43,311 nt of DNA from Ferroglobus sp964463865 (GTDB lineage: Archaea > Halobacteriota > Archaeoglobi > Archaeoglobales > Archaeoglobaceae): assembly GCA_964463865.1 (NCBI GenBank), contig CAYXDX010000003.1, positions 1 through 43,311 on the forward strand, in the 5' to 3' direction. Position 1 is the stretch's first letter. The number at the start of each line of letters is the position of its first letter. The position numbers and the translations under genes were made by a program. Under the pieces are notes generated by a model. It was not told the origin of the DNA. It saw only the letters and a list, made by a program, of their open reading frames with translations, and did not search any database. Shown here piece after piece: positions 31,817 to 40,815 of the stretch.

Positions 31817-34800
31817 ATGCAGTTTACTGGCGTTTACTCTCACAGGGACGTTGAAAAGTTCGTCAGGGAGTTCTGGGAAAGGAACAAGATTTACGAAAAA
31901 GTTAGAAACAGGGGAGATAAACCCTTCTTCTTCGTTGACGGTCCTCCCTATACGACCGGCAGGATTCACCTTGGCACGGCCTGGAACAAAGTGATAAAGG
32001 ACACCGTTCTCCGCTACAAGAGGATGAAAGGCTACAGGGTCACCGACCGTCCCGGCTGGGACATGCACGGGTTACCGATAGAGGTGAAGGTCGAGCAGGA
32101 GCTCGGAATTAAAGAGAAGAAGGAGATCGAGGAGTTCGGAATCGATAAGTTCGTCAGGATGTGCATGGAATACGCTTTGAAAAACAAGGACGCGATGACC
32201 GAGCAGTTCAAGTTACTCGGCGTCTGGATGGACTGGGACAATCCCTACATGACGATAAAGGCCGAATACATAAACTCGGCGTGGTGGACGATAAAAAAGG
32301 CTCACGAAAAAGGTTTGCTCGAGAAGAAGAAGATGGTCGTGAACTGGTGTCCGAGGTGCGAGACTGCTTTAGCGGACGCTGAGGTCGAGTATTGGGAGGA
32401 AGAAGACCCATCGATTTACGTAAAGTTTCCGGTTAAGGGCGAGCACGCGACTTACATAGTCATCTGGACGACCACGCCATGGACGCTTCCGGCGAACATG
32501 GCCGTTGCAGTCCACCCGTCCTTAGAATACGCGGTAATCAAGGCGATGAAAGACGGGAAAATCGAATATCTGATTCTGGCGAAGGAACTCGCGGAAGACG
32601 TTTTGAGGAAGGGTGGTTACGAGCTCTGGGAAGTCGTGGAAGTTAAACTCGGAGAAGACCTCGTCGGTTTGGAATACGAGCACCCCCTTGCCGAGGAGGT
32701 TCCCGTTCAGAAGAACTTCACTCACAGGGTTTACCTCGCGGAGTTCGTCACTGCCGAAAACACCGGTTGCGTTCACATAGCTCCGGGACACGGTCTCGAA
32801 GACTACGAACTCGGAATAAGGCACGGCCTCGAGATATTCAATCCCGTAGACGACAGGGGCGTTTACACGGAAGAGGCAGGAAAATACGCGGGAATGCACG
32901 TAAGAGAGGCGAACGCGGTTATAATAGAAGACCTGAAAAAGAAGGGCTTTCTACTCGCCGCAGAAAAAATAAGACACAGATACGGACACTGTTGGAGGTG
33001 CAAGACTCCCATAATTTACCGCGCCACAGAGCAGTGGTTCCTGAAGGTTAGCGAGCTGAAGGACAAAATGGTCGAAGAAATAGACAAGGTTCTGTGGATT
33101 CCGGAGTGGGCTGGAGCGTCGCGCTTCAAGGACTGGGTGAGTAACGCGAAGGACTGGTGCATCAGCAGGCAGAGGTATTGGGGGATTCCGATTCCGGTGT
33201 GGATCTGCGAAAAGTGTGGAGAGATGAAAGTAGTGGGCGACATAAACGAAGTCGGATGGAAAGACGACCTGGACCTGCACAGGCCGAGGATCGACGAGGT
33301 CGTGTTCGATTGCAAGTGCGGAGGAAAGATGTTCAGGGTAAAGGACGTTTTCGACGTTTGGTTCGACAGCGGAGTGGCGAGCTGGGGAACTCTTGGCTAC
33401 CCGCTGAACAGGGACGACTTCGAAAAACTCTGGCCTGCCGACTTTATAACCGAAGGACACGACCAGACGAGAGGGTGGTTCTACTCTCAACTCGGAGCGA
33501 GCGTCATAGCCTTTGGAAGAGCACCTTACAAGACCGTTTTGATGCACGGATTCACGTTGGACGAGCTCGGCAGAAAGATGAGCAAGAGTCTCGGCAACGT
33601 CGTCGAGCCGGAGGAGGTAATAGAGAAGGTCGGCGTGGACGCGTTCAGACTTTACGTTCTGTCTTCCGCGTTGTGGGAAGACCTGAGGTTTAGCTGGAGC
33701 GAAGTCGAGAACTTTTTGAGGCTGCTGAACATATTCTGGAACGCGGTCAGGTTCGCTTACACATACATGGAGCTCGACAAATTCAGGGAAATCCCTCCGG
33801 AAGACTGCGAGCTGAGGATAGAGGACAGGTGGATACTTTCAAGGCTCGAGAGCTTTTCGAAGCTCGCAAACGAGTCGATGGAAAGCTACAACATACACAG
33901 GGTCGTTAGAGCGTTCTACGACTTCGTAGTGGAGGACTTCAGCAGGTGGTACATTCAGCTAATCAGGAGGAGGGTTTGGGAGGAGAGAGACAGTCCGAGT
34001 AAAATAGCGGCGTATTCGACCATGTTCAGAGTTATAGACAAAGTTACGAGAATCATCAGCCCGTTCGCGCCGTTCATAGCCGAATACATCTATCAGAACT
34101 TCACGAAGAAGTTCAGAGACGGGGAAGAGTCGATATTCATGGAGAATTACCCGGAGTGCGAGGAGAAGTGGATCGACGAAGATCTCGAAAGGAAAATGAG
34201 CGTCGTGAGAGAGATAGTTGAAGCGAGCTACAACGCGAGGCAGAAAGCAGGAATAAAACTCAGGTGGCCTCTGAGAAAGCTTGTGATAGAGGGAGACGTC
34301 GACATCGCGGGACTTGAGGAGGTAGTCCTTTCGCAGTGCAACGTTAAGGAGGTAGAAGTCGTCAGAGAGTTCGAGAAGAAGGTGAAGGTGAAGCCGAACT
34401 TCAAGAAGCTCGGAGCTAAGTTGAGGGAGAAAATGAAGGACTTCGTTAAGCTCCTGAACTCCTTGAGCGAAGACGAAATGAGAGAAGTTTACGAAAAGGG
34501 CTACATCGAGTTCGACGGAGAAAAAATAACGAAGGAATTCCTTGAGTTCGAATTCACCGTTCCGGAAGGATACAGCTACGCAGAATTCTCGAAGGGCGTC
34601 GTTTACGTATACACGAAGATTGACGAGGAGTTGAAGAGAGAGGCTTTCGCGAGAGAACTTGTCAGAAGAATTCAGGAGATGAGAAAAGAGCTTGACCTGA
34701 ACGTCGAGGAGTTCATCGACGTAACTCTCGAATTCGACAGAAATCTGATCGAAGGATTTGAAGAGTACATAAAGACCGAGACGAGAGCGAGAAAGCTCGA

Positions 34801-34879
34801 GTTCGGAGAAGTCAGAGGATACGTGAAGGAGTGGAACATAGAAGGGGTTAAGGCGAGAATAGGCATCGAGAGAACGTAG
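31817..34879 (+). CDS. ileS: Isoleucyl-tRNA synthetase
   Basis: The 1020-aa class Ia synthetase attaches isoleucine to tRNA-Ile. The HIGH motif is PYTTGRIHLGTAWNK (about residue 46 on), the CP1 editing domain spans roughly 190-400 (TTTPWTLPANMAVAV, CVHIAPGHGLEDYELG), and the KMSKS loop is GRKMSKSLGNVV. A zinc-binding CEKCGEM/CKCGGK segment and a long C-terminal anticodon-binding region are present. Length is normal for archaeal IleS. mptE begins at the base after its stop codon. Confidence 0.98.
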   Translation: MQFTGVYSHRDVEKFVREFWERNKIYEKVRNRGDKPFFFVDGPPYTTGRIHLGTAWNKVIKDTVLRYKRMKGYRVTDRPGWDMHGLPIEVKVEQELGIKEKKEIEEFGIDKFVRMCMEYALKNKDAMTEQFKLLGVWMDWDNPYMTIKAEYINSAWWTIKKAHEKGLLEKKKMVVNWCPRCETALADAEVEYWEEEDPSIYVKFPVKGEHATYIVIWTTTPWTLPANMAVAVHPSLEYAVIKAMKDGKIEYLILAKELAEDVLRKGGYELWEVVEVKLGEDLVGLEYEHPLAEEVPVQKNFTHRVYLAEFVTAENTGCVHIAPGHGLEDYELGIRHGLEIFNPVDDRGVYTEEAGKYAGMHVREANAVIIEDLKKKGFLLAAEKIRHRYGHCWRCKTPIIYRATEQWFLKVSELKDKMVEEIDKVLWIPEWAGASRFKDWVSNAKDWCISRQRYWGIPIPVWICEKCGEMKVVGDINEVGWKDDLDLHRPRIDEVVFDCKCGGKMFRVKDVFDVWFDSGVASWGTLGYPLNRDDFEKLWPADFITEGHDQTRGWFYSQLGASVIAFGRAPYKTVLMHGFTLDELGRKMSKSLGNVVEPEEVIEKVGVDAFRLYVLSSALWEDLRFSWSEVENFLRLLNIFWNAVRFAYTYMELDKFREIPPEDCELRIEDRWILSRLESFSKLANESMESYNIHRVVRAFYDFVVEDFSRWYIQLIRRRVWEERDSPSKIAAYSTMFRVIDKVTRIISPFAPFIAEYIYQNFTKKFRDGEESIFMENYPECEEKWIDEDLERKMSVVREIVEASYNARQKAGIKLRWPLRKLVIEGDVDIAGLEEVVLSQCNVKEVEVVREFEKKVKVKPNFKKLGAKLREKMKDFVKLLNSLSEDEMREVYEKGYIEFDGEKITKEFLEFEFTVPEGYSYAEFSKGVVYVYTKIDEELKREAFARELVRRIQEMRKELDLNVEEFIDVTLEFDRNLIEGFEEYIKTETRARKLEFGEVRGYVKEWNIEGVKARIGIERT

Positions 34880-35482
34880 ATGGACCTCGATACCTGGTTC
34901 AAAATTTATTTGAGCATCGCGAGGGACTTTGGCTACTCCGTAGACGAGGACAGGAAAGCGGCAAGAATCTTAAAGGAAATTGCGGGAAACAAACTCCTCG
35001 AAAAAGACGTTTTGAGGGAAAAAATTGAAGGAAAGTCGGTGTTGGTCGTAGGTGGTGCCGTTAAAGACTTGGCGGACGGGGAAGTTGTAATCACGGCGGG
35101 AAAGTCGATTACGAAGTGGATGGAGATCGGAGGAAGAACTCCGGACGTTCACGTTACGGATCTTGAAGAAGGAAAGGTCGTCCTTAAGCGTCTCGAACGT
35201 GAAGGTTGTGTCCTCGTCCTGCATGCACACGGAGACAACATCGACCTCATAAAAGAGATCGTGCCAGAAATAAACAGTTTCGTCGCGACGACGCAGGCGG
35301 AACCGTTCGATAAGGTTTACAACTTCGGCGGATTTACCGATGGAGACAGAGCGGCGATAATATCTAAGGAATTCGGAGCGAGGGAGGTAATCTTACACGG
35401 TTTTGAGTTTAACGCGAGCGGAGTTAAAGGGAAAAAACTGCAGTGGGCGAAAAAGATCCTCGAAATTGAAGGAATTCTTTAG
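34880..35482 (+). CDS. mptE: 6-hydroxymethyl-7,8-dihydropterin pyrophosphokinase, MptE type
   Basis: The 200-aa protein belongs to the archaeal DUF115/MptE family, which makes 6-hydroxymethyl-dihydropterin diphosphate for tetrahydromethanopterin. Signatures seen: SVLVVGGAVKDL (nucleotide-binding turn), VHVTDLEEG (Asp), VLVLHAHGDNIDL, and GFTDGDRAAIISKEFGA. ATG 34880 follows the ileS TAG with no gap, so the two are cotranscribed. A methanopterin pathway fits an archaeon with C1 metabolism such as Archaeoglobales. Confidence 0.92.
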   Translation: MDLDTWFKIYLSIARDFGYSVDEDRKAARILKEIAGNKLLEKDVLREKIEGKSVLVVGGAVKDLADGEVVITAGKSITKWMEIGGRTPDVHVTDLEEGKVVLKRLEREGCVLVLHAHGDNIDLIKEIVPEINSFVATTQAEPFDKVYNFGGFTDGDRAAIISKEFGAREVILHGFEFNASGVKGKKLQWAKKILEIEGIL

Positions 35483-36498
35483 TTGTCGTTGGAGAGGTAT
35501 CTCGACTTTAGGATCTTTATGTTCACGAAGAGCCCAACTATTATGTTTAAGGCGTAAGTTATGAACCTCCAGATTCCGACGAGAATTCCCAGCACTTCGC
35601 TCGGAACGAACTTCGAGTATAGGTATGCCATGCTCGCCTCGGCTATACCGCTGCTCCCCGGAGTTAGCGGAACTAACGACACGACGACGATTATTAGCTG
35701 TGCGGTGTAGGAAAGCAGAAAGAACGGTTTTGACCCGAGAGCGAGGAGTATAGCTGAAGGTATGAGAAAACCTACGCTCCACAGAGCGATCGTTAGTGCG
35801 AAGAGCTCGAAAAGTCTTCTCTTAGAGTTGGACGATAGCTGGATCGCTGCCTCTCTGAAAGTGAAGAGCTCCCTCCTTATGAAATCCTGCAGGTCGTGGG
35901 CTCTCTCTTCGCTGACTCTTTTGAAAAGCCTATACAGGTAGTCCGTAAGCTTTTCGACTCTTTCTGGCTTTTTAAACAGCTGGTATAGGAAGAACAGAAA
36001 TGCCAAGAGCAAAGTCGTGAAAATTACCGTCACTTCGATTCCGAACTTCGTGGAGAAGTCCGACAGCACGATGAAGATTGGAAGTGCGGTGGCGAAAAAC
36101 ATCGAGTCGAGAACTCTCTCCGCCAGAACTGCTGCTGCAGCGCTTCCGACGTTGACACCTTTATCGGACAGCATCTTTACTCTCAGCGGCTCCCCCCCGG
36201 CAGAAGATGGAGTAATCGCGGCGAGGAACATGCTCGCTATGGTCATTTCGAGAGCGTATCCGAACGGAAGCTCGTGATTCAGGCACGACACGACCTCTTT
36301 CAACCTTAGCGCCCATAGAAGCCAGAACGCCGCTTGGAGCAGCACGGCGAGTGCGATGTAATAAACGTTCGCTCTCTTAACGGCCTCCCACGTCAGGCTC
36401 GTTTCGGTCATCTTAATTATGGCCAGAGAAGTAACTAAGCTTATCAGAATTCCTATTGCGGCAGTTTTTACTGCTCCACTCTTTTTACTCCCTGCCAC
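35479..36498 (-). CDS. Lysylphosphatidylglycerol synthase TM-domain/flippase-like membrane protein
   Basis: The 339-aa protein has about eight membrane helices and the pattern of the LPG_synthase_TM (UPF0104) family, including ITPSSAGGEPLRVKML in the first half and LVPLTPGSSGIAEASMAYLY near the C-terminus. Such archaeal proteins lack the catalytic lysyl-transfer domain and are thought to move lipid-linked substrates. Its start overlaps the glycosyltransferase gene by 31 bp, which suggests a joint role in making or moving a glycolipid (inference). It converges on mptE. Confidence 0.88.
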   Translation of the reverse strand: MAGSKKSGAVKTAAIGILISLVTSLAIIKMTETSLTWEAVKRANVYYIALAVLLQAAFWLLWALRLKEVVSCLNHELPFGYALEMTIASMFLAAITPSSAGGEPLRVKMLSDKGVNVGSAAAAVLAERVLDSMFFATALPIFIVLSDFSTKFGIEVTVIFTTLLLAFLFFLYQLFKKPERVEKLTDYLYRLFKRVSEERAHDLQDFIRRELFTFREAAIQLSSNSKRRLFELFALTIALWSVGFLIPSAILLALGSKPFFLLSYTAQLIIVVVSLVPLTPGSSGIAEASMAYLYSKFVPSEVLGILVGIWRFITYALNIIVGLFVNIKILKSRYLSNDN

Positions 36499-37439
36499 TC
36501 TATTTCTCTCCCCCTTAAAAAGCTGTAAAGCGAAGACATCGCGGCAATCTGATTTATCAGCAGGTAAGCGACGAGCCCAAATACTATTTTCAACTTTTTA
36601 ATCTTTCGAAATCGGTAGAGTATGAGGGGCGGTGCGATAATCAGGAGTGGCAAAAGTAAGGCTATCGCGTGCGCAAACACCACGGCAGATAGCACCTGAA
36701 AGGCCAGAACCTTGTTTTTCCTGAGGTAGTCGTTGCGGAACAGCTGAAGTCCGCCGTAGTACCACCTTTTTCTCTGTTTGTAGAGGTCTCGCCAGCTCGT
36801 CGGAGCCTGTTCGTAGACTGCAGCGTTTTCCACGAAGACGGATTTATAGCCTAAGGCGTGCATTCTCACGGAGAATTCGAGGTCTTCGGCGAACGAACTT
36901 TCGTCGAGCCTGTGCTTAATCAGGAGGTCGGCTCTAACGACTCCGATTAACCCGTTAAAGTTTTTGAAGTCCGACCTCTTCAAGAGGAAGTTGAAAATTC
37001 GGTATTCAACGTCAAGAGTCTCGGCTACGAGGTTGTTGGCGTTAATCACTCTCCTCTCCGAAGACGATATGAACGCATCTCTGTGCTTTTCGAGAGCTCT
37101 GATGCACTCGACCACGAAGTTCTTCGACGGTCTGGAGTCGACGTCGAAAAAAGCTACGTAGTCGGGCTTAAATCCGCGCTTCATTAAGCTGTCGAGACAG
37201 TCGTTTATCGCTCCGGCCTTTCTTCCTCTTCTGTCAGCCCTTTCGAAAACTTCGAACCCGAGCGACCTCAACTTCTCTCCTCTTCTGTCGCCCTCGCCGT
37301 TGGAGTCGATGGCGTATACGATTTTGCAGTCTAAGTCGTCGAAGTCGAGATTTTTTATCCAGTTCGCAGACCTTAGAACGACCTCTTCGGGCTCGAACGG
37401 TGAAACTGAGACGATCACTGCAAGCCTTTTTCTCATCAC
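36468..37439 (-). CDS. Processive GT2-family glycosyltransferase (paralogue A)
   Basis: The 323-aa membrane-bound GT-A enzyme has the nucleotide-sugar Asp region (VYAIDSNGEGD), the DxD motif FFDVDSRP, the catalytic-base acidic pair in SFAEDLEFSVRMH, and QRKRWYYGGLQL, the Q-x-x-R-W motif of processive synthases. Two or three C-terminal hydrophobic helices follow (about 240-310). It probably extends or transfers sugars on a lipid carrier at the membrane. The downstream flippase-like gene overlaps it. The divergent neighbour at 37498 is a clear paralogue. Confidence 0.9.
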   Translation of the reverse strand: MMRKRLAVIVSVSPFEPEEVVLRSANWIKNLDFDDLDCKIVYAIDSNGEGDRRGEKLRSLGFEVFERADRRGRKAGAINDCLDSLMKRGFKPDYVAFFDVDSRPSKNFVVECIRALEKHRDAFISSSERRVINANNLVAETLDVEYRIFNFLLKRSDFKNFNGLIGVVRADLLIKHRLDESSFAEDLEFSVRMHALGYKSVFVENAAVYEQAPTSWRDLYKQRKRWYYGGLQLFRNDYLRKNKVLAFQVLSAVVFAHAIALLLPLLIIAPPLILYRFRKIKKLKIVFGLVAYLLINQIAAMSSLYSFLRGREIEWQGVKRVEQ

Positions 37440-37458
37440 CGCGAGCTTAGTGATGGTA

Positions 37459-37469
37459 ATTTATATAAG
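37459..37469 (+). promoter_or_regulatory. TATA box for paralogue B in the 58-bp divergent region
   Basis: The element atttatataag lies 29-39 bp before ATG 37498. Both glycosyltransferase promoters must fit within 58 bp, so their regulation is probably linked. Confidence 0.5.
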
Positions 37470-37497
37470 TTTAAGCGGTCATCTGCTCTGCGAGTTT

Positions 37498-38439
37498 ATG
37501 CGCGTCGCGATCTTAGTTCCCGTCTCACCAAAAGAGTCGATCGAAACGCTGAGGAGATCCGTGAAAAGGCTCAAAAGATTAAGGTTCGACGGAGAACTTA
37601 AAATTCTTTACGTTTTTGACGGGAGTGAAAATGACGAGAGAGTTCTGGAGTTAAAGAGCAGAGGCGTTGACGTTCTTGCGAGAAACACTGGCAGGGGAAA
37701 GAGGGCGGGAGCGATAAACGACGGCGTCGCGCACCTGAAAGAGTTCAAGCCGGACTTCGTCGCGATCTTCGATGTGGACTCGGAGCCTGACGAGGACTTC
37801 ATTTTGAAGTGCGTTTCGGAATTTGAAGACGACGTTTACATCGTTTCGACGAGGAGGTACATTTCCAACGACTCGACTTTGATCTCCAAAGCCGTGGCCG
37901 TGGAATACAGAATAATCAACTTTCTGCTAAGGATCTCAGCTTTCAAACAGTTCAACGGTCTGATCGGGGTCGTGAGAGCGGACGTTCTTTCGAAATACTC
38001 TCTTGACGAGGAAGCTATTACCGAGGACGCCGATTTTTCGACGAGAATGCACGTCTTAGGCTACAGAGCGAAGCTTGTCAAGGGTAGACTATACGAACAG
38101 GCTCCGCTGGACGCTCTCGACTTTTACAGGCAGAGGGTGAGGTGGTACTACGGCGGGCTTCAACTCTGGAAACACTTCGGAAAGGTCGTATCGTCTAAAA
38201 ACGCGATCTTCAAAATCTCGTGGTTGTCGGCGTTAACGATAACTTTTTTCCCGATACTCTTTTTCCCGCTGATACTACTTTCTCTACCTGCTCTCCTCGT
38301 TTACGAAGGGTTAGACGGGTTAAAAGCGTTTTCCGGGTTGATTGCACACGCGATAATTTTGCAAGCAGCATCATTTTCTGCGATCGCAAAATTTCTGAGG
38401 GGAAAGAAGGTAGAGTGGATACCGCCAAAAAGAGTTTAG
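37498..38439 (+). CDS. Processive GT2-family glycosyltransferase (paralogue B)
   Basis: The 313-aa protein has the same motif order as its divergent partner: YVFDGSEND, FDVDSEPD, AITEDADFSTRMH and QRVRWYYGGLQLW, then C-terminal membrane helices (about 230-300). Stretches such as FNGLIGVVRAD and RGKRAGAIND are nearly shared by both, so they arose by duplication. The ORF is open upstream to 37300, but homology and the TATA box place the start at ATG 37498. Its end overlaps the convergent zinc-ribbon gene by 4 bp. Confidence 0.9.
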   Translation: MRVAILVPVSPKESIETLRRSVKRLKRLRFDGELKILYVFDGSENDERVLELKSRGVDVLARNTGRGKRAGAINDGVAHLKEFKPDFVAIFDVDSEPDEDFILKCVSEFEDDVYIVSTRRYISNDSTLISKAVAVEYRIINFLLRISAFKQFNGLIGVVRADVLSKYSLDEEAITEDADFSTRMHVLGYRAKLVKGRLYEQAPLDALDFYRQRVRWYYGGLQLWKHFGKVVSSKNAIFKISWLSALTITFFPILFFPLILLSLPALLVYEGLDGLKAFSGLIAHAIILQAASFSAIAKFLRGKKVEWIPPKRV

Positions 38440-38849
38440 AGCAGGTAGCTCGCCAGCTCTTCGAAACGAATTCCGAGGCTTTCAACTTTCTTCTTCGCCC
38501 TGCTGAAAGCCGAGTAGTTGTAGTTCCCGCCGTTAAGCTTCTCGAGGACGGCCTGATACTCAACGTCGGTCAGTATGTCCTTTAAAAGCTCTTTGATGTT
38601 TCCTCTGCTGTACAGTTTTAACTCGAAGGATTCGACGAGGTCCAGACCGGAAAAAGCGAAAGCCTTTACCTTCCAGCACTTCTCACACTCCGAGACGAGA
38701 AGTTTTTTACCGTTGACGTTGTGCCAGCTCTTCTGATACATCACCCCTCCGCACTCGCAGAAACCACCAAAATAGTTCTCCGCTTTCTCTCCTCTGGAAG
38801 CTTCGCTTTCGTAGATGAGTAATTTGAGCGGCTCTACGTAAGCCTTCAT
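38436..38849 (-). CDS. Zinc-ribbon protein of unknown function
   Basis: The 137-aa protein has two Cys pairs, FCECGGVMY (about 30-38) and SECEKCWKVKAF (about 53-64), enough for a zinc ribbon, followed by a helical C-terminal half (NIKELLKDILTDVEYQAVLE). I do not recognise a family. The ribbon suggests nucleic-acid or protein binding. It converges on the second glycosyltransferase. Confidence 0.75.
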   Translation of the reverse strand: MKAYVEPLKLLIYESEASRGEKAENYFGGFCECGGVMYQKSWHNVNGKKLLVSECEKCWKVKAFAFSGLDLVESFELKLYSRGNIKELLKDILTDVEYQAVLEKLNGGNYNYSAFSRAKKKVESLGIRFEELASYLL

Positions 38850-38907
38850 TAAAAATTTATGCGTAAAGTGTGTTTTATAACGGTTTCGTCTCAGAGGTTT
38901 TTATAAA

Positions 38908-39141
38908 TTAAACAGGAACAACTTTCTTTACTTCCGGTATCTTCGACTTCAGGTGCTGCTCGACGAACATCGTCAGCGTTATCTGGGACATCGGACACCC
39001 GTAGCAGGAGCCAAGAAGCTTAACTTTGACTTCTCCCTTCTCCTCGTCCACGTCTACCACGGCGATGTTTCCTCCGTCTCTTATCAGGGCGGGTCTGATC
39101 TCCTTCTCAATGATTTCCTCGACCTTCTCTCTGAGTCCCAT
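38908..39141 (-). CDS. NifU-like (Nfu) iron-sulfur scaffold protein
   Basis: The 77-aa protein is a stand-alone Nfu domain: EEIIEKEIRPALIRDGGNIAV and the cluster-binding CxxC in LLGSCYGCPMSQITL. It can assemble or carry a [4Fe-4S] cluster, needed for the many Fe-S proteins of this organism. ATG 39141 is chosen over an upstream in-frame start because a minus-strand TATA box (complement of 39164-39172) lies about 26 bp before it. It is divergent from the flavoprotein gene. Confidence 0.94.
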   Translation of the reverse strand: MGLREKVEEIIEKEIRPALIRDGGNIAVVDVDEEKGEVKVKLLGSCYGCPMSQITLTMFVEQHLKSKIPEVKKVVPV

Positions 39142-39215
39142 GTTAAGACAAGACTGCGTTATAGTATAAAAGCCTTCTCGAAACATTATTATTCAGTCGC
39201 GCCTATTCTTTAACT

Positions 39216-39734
39216 ATGCTCGGATACCTCTATCCGATGAGGACTTTTATAATCGTGGCGGGAACGCTCGAAAAACCGAATCCGATGACGGCAGACTGGG
39301 TCACTCCGCTTAGCTTCAACCCGCCTTTAGTTGGTGTTGCGATAGGTAAGACGAGACACACGAGAAAGCTCGTCGAAGAGCAAAAAGAGTTCACGATCGC
39401 AGTTCCGACGGTGGAGTTACTCAAGGACGTGTGGATCGCGGGAACCGTAAGCGGCGCGAGGGAAAACAAGGCTGAAAAAATGAGCGTAACCTTCGTTCCG
39501 TCGCAGAAGGTTAGCACGCCGTCTATCAAGGAGTGTCAAGCCAACATAGAGTGCAAGGTCGTTAAAGAGGTTGAAGTCGGAGACCACATACTCTTCGTGG
39601 GAGAGATCGTGAACGTAACTCACGGAGACGCGTTCAAGAACGGCGAGCCCGACGTGGAAAACTACAGGTTCCTGATGCACGCGAAGACGGGGGCGAACTT
39701 CACTTATCAGAGCGGTGAAATTATTAAGCCGTAA
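39216..39734 (+). CDS. Flavin reductase-like FMN-binding protein (ferric-reductase family)
   Basis: The 172-aa protein has the FMN-binding split-barrel fold of the flavin reductase-like family: NPMTADWVTPLSFNPPLVGVAI binds flavin phosphate, and VGDHILFVGEIVNV is the conserved C-terminal strand pair. The A. fulgidus ferric reductase (FeR) is of the same family and size, so NAD(P)H-dependent reduction of flavin or Fe(III) chelates is plausible but not proven. A TATA-like cattattattc (39184-39194) lies about 26 bp before ATG 39216. Confidence 0.9.
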   Translation: MLGYLYPMRTFIIVAGTLEKPNPMTADWVTPLSFNPPLVGVAIGKTRHTRKLVEEQKEFTIAVPTVELLKDVWIAGTVSGARENKAEKMSVTFVPSQKVSTPSIKECQANIECKVVKEVEVGDHILFVGEIVNVTHGDAFKNGEPDVENYRFLMHAKTGANFTYQSGEIIKP

Positions 39735-39750
39735 CTCCTAAACATTTTTT

Positions 39751-39969
39751 ATGAATCCGATAAAGGTCTTCACCGGAATAACTCTAATCTTTCTCGGCTT
39801 CACGCTTCTCGTTCTCTCTCAGGCGATGTCCCAGGCCGAAAACGTTGAATACGGTGGAGTAGTGATTATAGGTCCAATTCCAATCGTTTTTGGGAGCTCT
39901 ACGCCACTAATAGCTTTCGCAGTTATCGTAGCGGCGGCAATTCTCTTACTTTTTGCGTTGAGGTGGTAA
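39751..39969 (+). CDS. DUF131 (TIGR00304) small membrane protein, copy 1
   Basis: The 72-aa protein has two membrane helices separated by the family hallmark GGVVIIGPIPIVFGSS. It is an archaea-specific family of unknown function. It precedes a second family member by 1 bp; a ribosome-binding site (GAGGTGG) for that gene lies within its last codons. Part of a run of genes starting with the flavoprotein. Confidence 0.88.
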   Translation: MNPIKVFTGITLIFLGFTLLVLSQAMSQAENVEYGGVVIIGPIPIVFGSSTPLIAFAVIVAAAILLLFALRW

Positions 39970-39970
39970 A

Positions 39971-40237
39971 ATGCTCGAATACGTCGGAATAATCCTGATC
40001 GCCGTCGGCGTATTTCTGGTCGTGCGAGGCTTAACCGAAAAGTTCGAAGCTATAACGCCTTACGGAGACGAATACGAAAGGAAAATCGAAGAAAAGCCCG
40101 AGAGAAAGGTCGAAGCTGGTGGCGTGGTTTTAATCGGACCGATTCCAATAGTTTTTGGCTCTTCGAGGATGGCGGTAGTGGCGTTAATTCTTACGATAGT
40201 TTTAATGCTAATGGTCTTCCTACTCTTCTACGTATGA
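39971..40237 (+). CDS. DUF131 (TIGR00304) small membrane protein, copy 2
   Basis: The 88-aa protein repeats the hallmark (GGVVLIGPIPIVFGSS) between two helices but has an extra charged loop of about 25 residues (EYERKIEEKPERKVEA) before it. Copies 1 and 2 are tandem paralogues that may form a heteromer (inference). Its stop codon overlaps the start of the next gene (ATGA). Confidence 0.9.
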   Translation: MLEYVGIILIAVGVFLVVRGLTEKFEAITPYGDEYERKIEEKPERKVEAGGVVLIGPIPIVFGSSRMAVVALILTIVLMLMVFLLFYV

Positions 40238-40815
40238 TGGAGGAGATTTTTTACTTTGAAAGACCGGGGAAGCAGAACACGGAGAAAACTCTTGAGCTCG
40301 CTGTTGAAAGGGCTTTAAAGAGGGGCATAAGGTATCTCGTCGTCGCATCTTCAACTGGTGAGACGGTCAAGAAAGCGCTCGAAGTCGTAGAGAGAAAAAA
40401 GGCGAAGTTGAACGTCGTTTGCGTGACTTATCACACCGGATTCTACGAAGAGGGCAAAAACACGATGAGCGAAGAGACCGAGAAGTTTCTTCTGGAAAAA
40501 GGCGTCAGGATCGTGAGGCAGAGTCATGCTCTCAGCGGAGTGGAGAGAAGCATAAGCCGGAAACTTGGTGGGTCGAGCAGAGTTGAAGCTATAGCTGAAG
40601 CTTTGCGGTCGCTTTTCGGACACGGCTTAAAGGTTTGCGTGGAGATAGCCATAATGGCCGCGGACAGCGGAGCTATACCGATAGAAGAGGTCGTGTGCGT
40701 CGGAGGTAGAGCGAGGGGCGCCGATACGGCGGCAATCATTAGACCGGCGCACATGAACAACTTCTTCGACATGGAGGTCAGAGAAATCATCTGCATGCCG
40801 AGGCTCAAGCGCTGA
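40234..40815 (+). CDS. Pyruvate kinase C-terminal-domain-like protein
   Basis: The 193-aa protein matches the stand-alone archaeal family related to the alpha/beta (PK_C) domain of pyruvate kinase: LVVASSTGETVKKALEV, NVVCVTYHTGF and GAIPIEEVVCVGGRARGADTAA. The catalytic barrel is absent, so it is not a pyruvate kinase; a ligand-binding or regulatory role is inferred. ATG 40234 overlaps the DUF131 stop by 4 bp. The 3' end overlaps the convergent methyltransferase by 11 bp. Confidence 0.88.
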   Translation: MMEEIFYFERPGKQNTEKTLELAVERALKRGIRYLVVASSTGETVKKALEVVERKKAKLNVVCVTYHTGFYEEGKNTMSEETEKFLLEKGVRIVRQSHALSGVERSISRKLGGSSRVEAIAEALRSLFGHGLKVCVEIAIMAADSGAIPIEEVVCVGGRARGADTAAIIRPAHMNNFFDMEVREIICMPRLKR

